A stretch of DNA of 32,339 nucleotides from a virus. The notes under the pieces were generated by a model that saw only the letters and a list, made by a program, of their open reading frames with translations, was not told where the DNA came from and ran no database searches. Numbering within the stretch: position 1 is the stretch's first letter; each line of letters opens with the position of its first letter. The position numbers and the translations under genes were made by a program. The stretch lies in IMG/VR virus record IMGVR_UViG_3300046804_001915, positions 1 through 32,339 of that record; one strand, given 5' to 3'. Positions 31,232-32,339 of the stretch are shown piece after piece.

Positions 31232-31874
31232 TTCAACAGAAGTGCTTGAACAAGTCAATACAGACACCGGTAGGTACTATAAAACACCTACCGGTGAACT
31301 CTATCCATCAGTGACAACTGTTACAGGATTGTTTGGTGAAGAAGGAATTAAATTGTGGCGTGCTAAAGTAGGTGAAGAAGAAGCAAATAAAATTAGTAGC
31401 CTAGCAGCTACCAGAGGTACACGCATACATCAACTATGCGAAGACTATCTTAATAATGCTGACATCGATCTTACTAAATATAATTTCAAAGATGCTTTGA
31501 ATTTTGAGCAACTAAAATTAGAATTAGATAGAAATATTGACAATATTCATTTACAGGAAGTACGTCTCTATTCTGATTATATAAAGATGGCTGGCACAGT
31601 AGATTGTGTTGCTGAGTGGAAAGGTAAACTAGCTATTATCGATTTTAAAACAGCTAAAAAACCAAAGAACAGAGATTACATATTAAATTACTTCTGTCAA
31701 GCTACCGCATATGCTATTATGTACGAAGAGAGATACAATATACCAGTTTCAAGAATTGTAATTTTAATATCAGTTGATGATGAACCACCTCAGGTGTTTG
31801 AGGATTATAGAGATCGTTATGTTAAACCACTAATGGAAGTTAGAGAAAAATATAAAGAAAGATATGGTATCTAA
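31170..31874 (+). CDS. PD-(D/E)XK nuclease (RecB/Cas4-like exonuclease)
   Basis: 234 residues. His87 in RIHQLCEDYL fits the RecB-family motif I. Glu130, Asp145, Asp158 and Lys160 (EVRLYSDYIKMAGTVD and IIDFKTAKK) form the PD-(D/E)XK catalytic set. YPSVTTVTG near residue 45 is typical of this phage exonuclease group. It probably trims or repairs DNA ends during recombination or degrades host DNA. The start at 31170 overlaps PhoH by 62 nt and has no clear ribosome site, so its first 20 residues are uncertain. A perfect 11-bp inverted repeat lies at codons 32-43. Confidence 0.82.
   Translation: MLQQILAQRKHFTHHLPKILNSTEVLEQVNTDTGRYYKTPTGELYPSVTTVTGLFGEEGIKLWRAKVGEEEANKISSLAATRGTRIHQLCEDYLNNADIDLTKYNFKDALNFEQLKLELDRNIDNIHLQEVRLYSDYIKMAGTVDCVAEWKGKLAIIDFKTAKKPKNRDYILNYFCQATAYAIMYEERYNIPVSRIVILISVDDEPPQVFEDYRDRYVKPLMEVREKYKERYGI
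31265..31296 (+). other. Perfect 11-bp hairpin within the nuclease gene
   Basis: CACCGGTAGGT (31265-31275) and ACCTACCGGTG (31286-31296) pair perfectly around a 10-nt loop. It begins 34 nt after the PhoH stop, the same offset as the hairpin after the reductase gene. Coding for TGRYYKTPTGE is kept. No T-run follows. Confidence 0.7.
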
Positions 31875-31875
31875 A

Positions 31876-32043
31876 ATGTTTGGACTAGGTAAAATACTAT
31901 CAAAAACAAGAAATACTAAAGTCGTTAAGACTAAATCAGGCTCTTCTACTTTTACTAAGATTAAAAAACAAAATGGTAAAACATCTTGGTATAAATCTGG
32001 TGGTACTGGTAGCTTTAAAAAGCGTGGACGTAAAGCAAAGTAA
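31876..32043 (+). CDS. Tiny Lys-rich basic protein
   Basis: 55 residues, about one third Lys/Arg (MFGLGKILSKTRNTKVVKTK, ending FKKRGRKAK) with Ser/Thr/Gly between. It starts 1-2 nt after the nuclease stop with no strong ribosome site, probably by re-initiation. Charge suggests nucleic-acid binding. Codon use matches neighbours. No family recognised. Confidence 0.5.
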   Translation: MFGLGKILSKTRNTKVVKTKSGSSTFTKIKKQNGKTSWYKSGGTGSFKKRGRKAK

Positions 32044-32069
32044 CAGTTGACTTTATATTAAATATATAC

Positions 32070-32077
32070 TATAAATA
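32070..32077 (+). promoter_or_regulatory. Late promoter box TATAAATA for the tmRNA, overlapping a sigma70-type promoter
   Basis: TATAAATA (32070-32077) matches the T4 late consensus. TTGACT (32047-32052) lies exactly 17 bp before its first base, so TTGACT-N17-TATAAA also reads as a host sigma70 promoter. Either would start RNA close to 32084-32088, just before the tmRNA acceptor piece. Confidence 0.6.
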
Positions 32078-32149
32078 AAGAGCTGATGTTGTTGACATCT
32101 AGTAGAATAGACATACTGGACGAGGGTGCGATACCCTCCGCCTCCACCA

Positions 32150-32227
32150 AAGGTACATCGCGATAACTCGTTATACCCACATGAAGTACTGCATGACGCT
32201 AAAGGGTGAACTCGGTGTATCTTTGAT
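32150..32227 (+). other. tmRNA intervening (processed) segment
   Basis: 78 nt between the encoded CCA and the mature 5' end of the coding piece. Its ends (AAAGGTACATC and GGTGTATCTTT) pair over 11 positions with two G-U pairs, extending the acceptor stem into a hairpin. This is the expected shape of a precursor cut on both sides to give two RNA pieces. Confidence 0.7.
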
Positions 32228-32291
32228 GGGGGCGAAATAGGATCGACAGGTGTAGTAAAGACAAGATCGAGACTGAAGCAAACTCGTAAAT

Positions 32292-32333
32292 GCAAACGAT
32301 AACTTTGCACCTAGCTTAGCACTCGCTGCCTGA
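32292..32333 (+). other. tmRNA proteolysis-tag reading frame
   Basis: Thirteen codons from the resume codon GCA to TGA give ANDNFAPSLALAA, preceded in the product by the Ala carried on the tmRNA. The ANDNFA start is usual in alphaproteobacterial tags, and the final LAA is the ClpXP/ClpAP-type recognition end. Confidence 0.88.
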
Positions 32334-32339
32334 GCATGA

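Larger units (their letters stand above)
32085..32339 (+). ncRNA. ssrA: Circularly permuted (two-piece) tmRNA gene, cut by the window end
   Basis: The usual 3' end comes first. A T-arm at 32122-32138 (5-bp stem, loop TGCGATA) leads to the acceptor strand CGCCTCC (32139-32145) and ACCA (32146-32149). A spacer follows (32150-32227), then the usual 5' end GGGGGCG (32228-32234) with the GGATCGACAGG element. The two ends pair over 7 bp including G30-U43, the G3-U70 alanine identity pair. The tag frame begins at 32292. This order is that of the two-piece tmRNAs of alphaproteobacteria (and some cyanobacteria), in which the spacer is removed. The first base is approximate; the 3' part of the coding piece lies beyond the window. 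It would rescue stalled ribosomes and tag their products for proteolysis. Confidence 0.9.

Noticed and set aside
32085-32149. Stand-alone tRNA ending in ACCA
   Set aside because: A T-arm and acceptor 3' strand are present but no anticodon arm or D-arm precedes them; the partner strand is at 32228, as in a permuted tmRNA.
32053-32310. Minus-strand open frame over the tmRNA
   Set aside because: The plus strand is explained by a structured RNA with paired ends and a tag frame; the antisense frame has no support.

Overview
This window is part of the genome of a T4-like tailed phage (large myovirus type). The marks are three fibre-type genes with collagen-like Gly-Tyr-Thr-Gly-Ser repeats, a T4 gp61-type primase, a T4 RNase H-type nuclease, a PhoH-like ATPase, a spanin pair, TATAAATA late-promoter boxes and dense packing with 1-20 nt gene overlaps. 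The DNA is AT-rich. The host is probably an alphaproteobacterium: the window ends in a circularly permuted, two-piece type tmRNA gene with an alphaproteobacterial-style tag (ANDNFAPSLALAA). No integrase, tRNA, IS element or CRISPR array was seen.

Layout. (1) 1-13442, plus strand: virion and accessory virion genes. These are an HxGH nucleotidyltransferase (possibly cut by the window edge), a collagen-like fibre, a large structural protein, a second fibre with a C-terminal S74 self-cleaving chaperone, a charged protein, two small proteins whose N-termini look like T4 capsid-targeting peptides, a complete Dps ferritin, a Gly/Ser/Thr-rich virion protein behind a strong late promoter, a third fibre and a LamG-like protein. 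(2) 13443-14470, minus strand: a two-gene insert encoding a small methyltransferase-fold protein and a QueC-like PP-loop enzyme. (3) 14537-16918, plus: a conserved small protein, a two-domain protein with a nucleotidyltransferase domain, and i-spanin/o-spanin. (4) 16922-23871, plus: primase, an AbrB-like protein, B12-dependent ribonucleotide reductase, a DUF1289-type protein, a RuvC-like resolvase, small proteins, glutaredoxin, a holin-like membrane protein with its own late-type box, and a GT4 glycosyltransferase. (5) 23826-26808: an early-type region. Six small unrecognised genes on the minus strand face five on the plus strand across an AT-rich repeat region. Several are led by near-identical TTGCAT-N17-TANNNT promoters, two of which lie in a 59-nt inverted repeat. 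(6) 26825-32043, plus: replication and repair genes and small conserved proteins (RNase H, PhoH, PD-(D/E)XK nuclease). (7) 32070-32339: late-type promoter and permuted tmRNA, running off the window end.

How the parts work together. The early promoters probably drive host-takeover genes, primase and RNase H with host sigma70. The replication and nucleotide genes (primase, RNR, glutaredoxin, RuvC, RNase H, nuclease) make and repair phage DNA. The late boxes serve virion genes, the nucleotidyltransferase/spanin block, the holin candidate and apparently the tmRNA. All functions are read from sequence motifs alone; no database search was possible.
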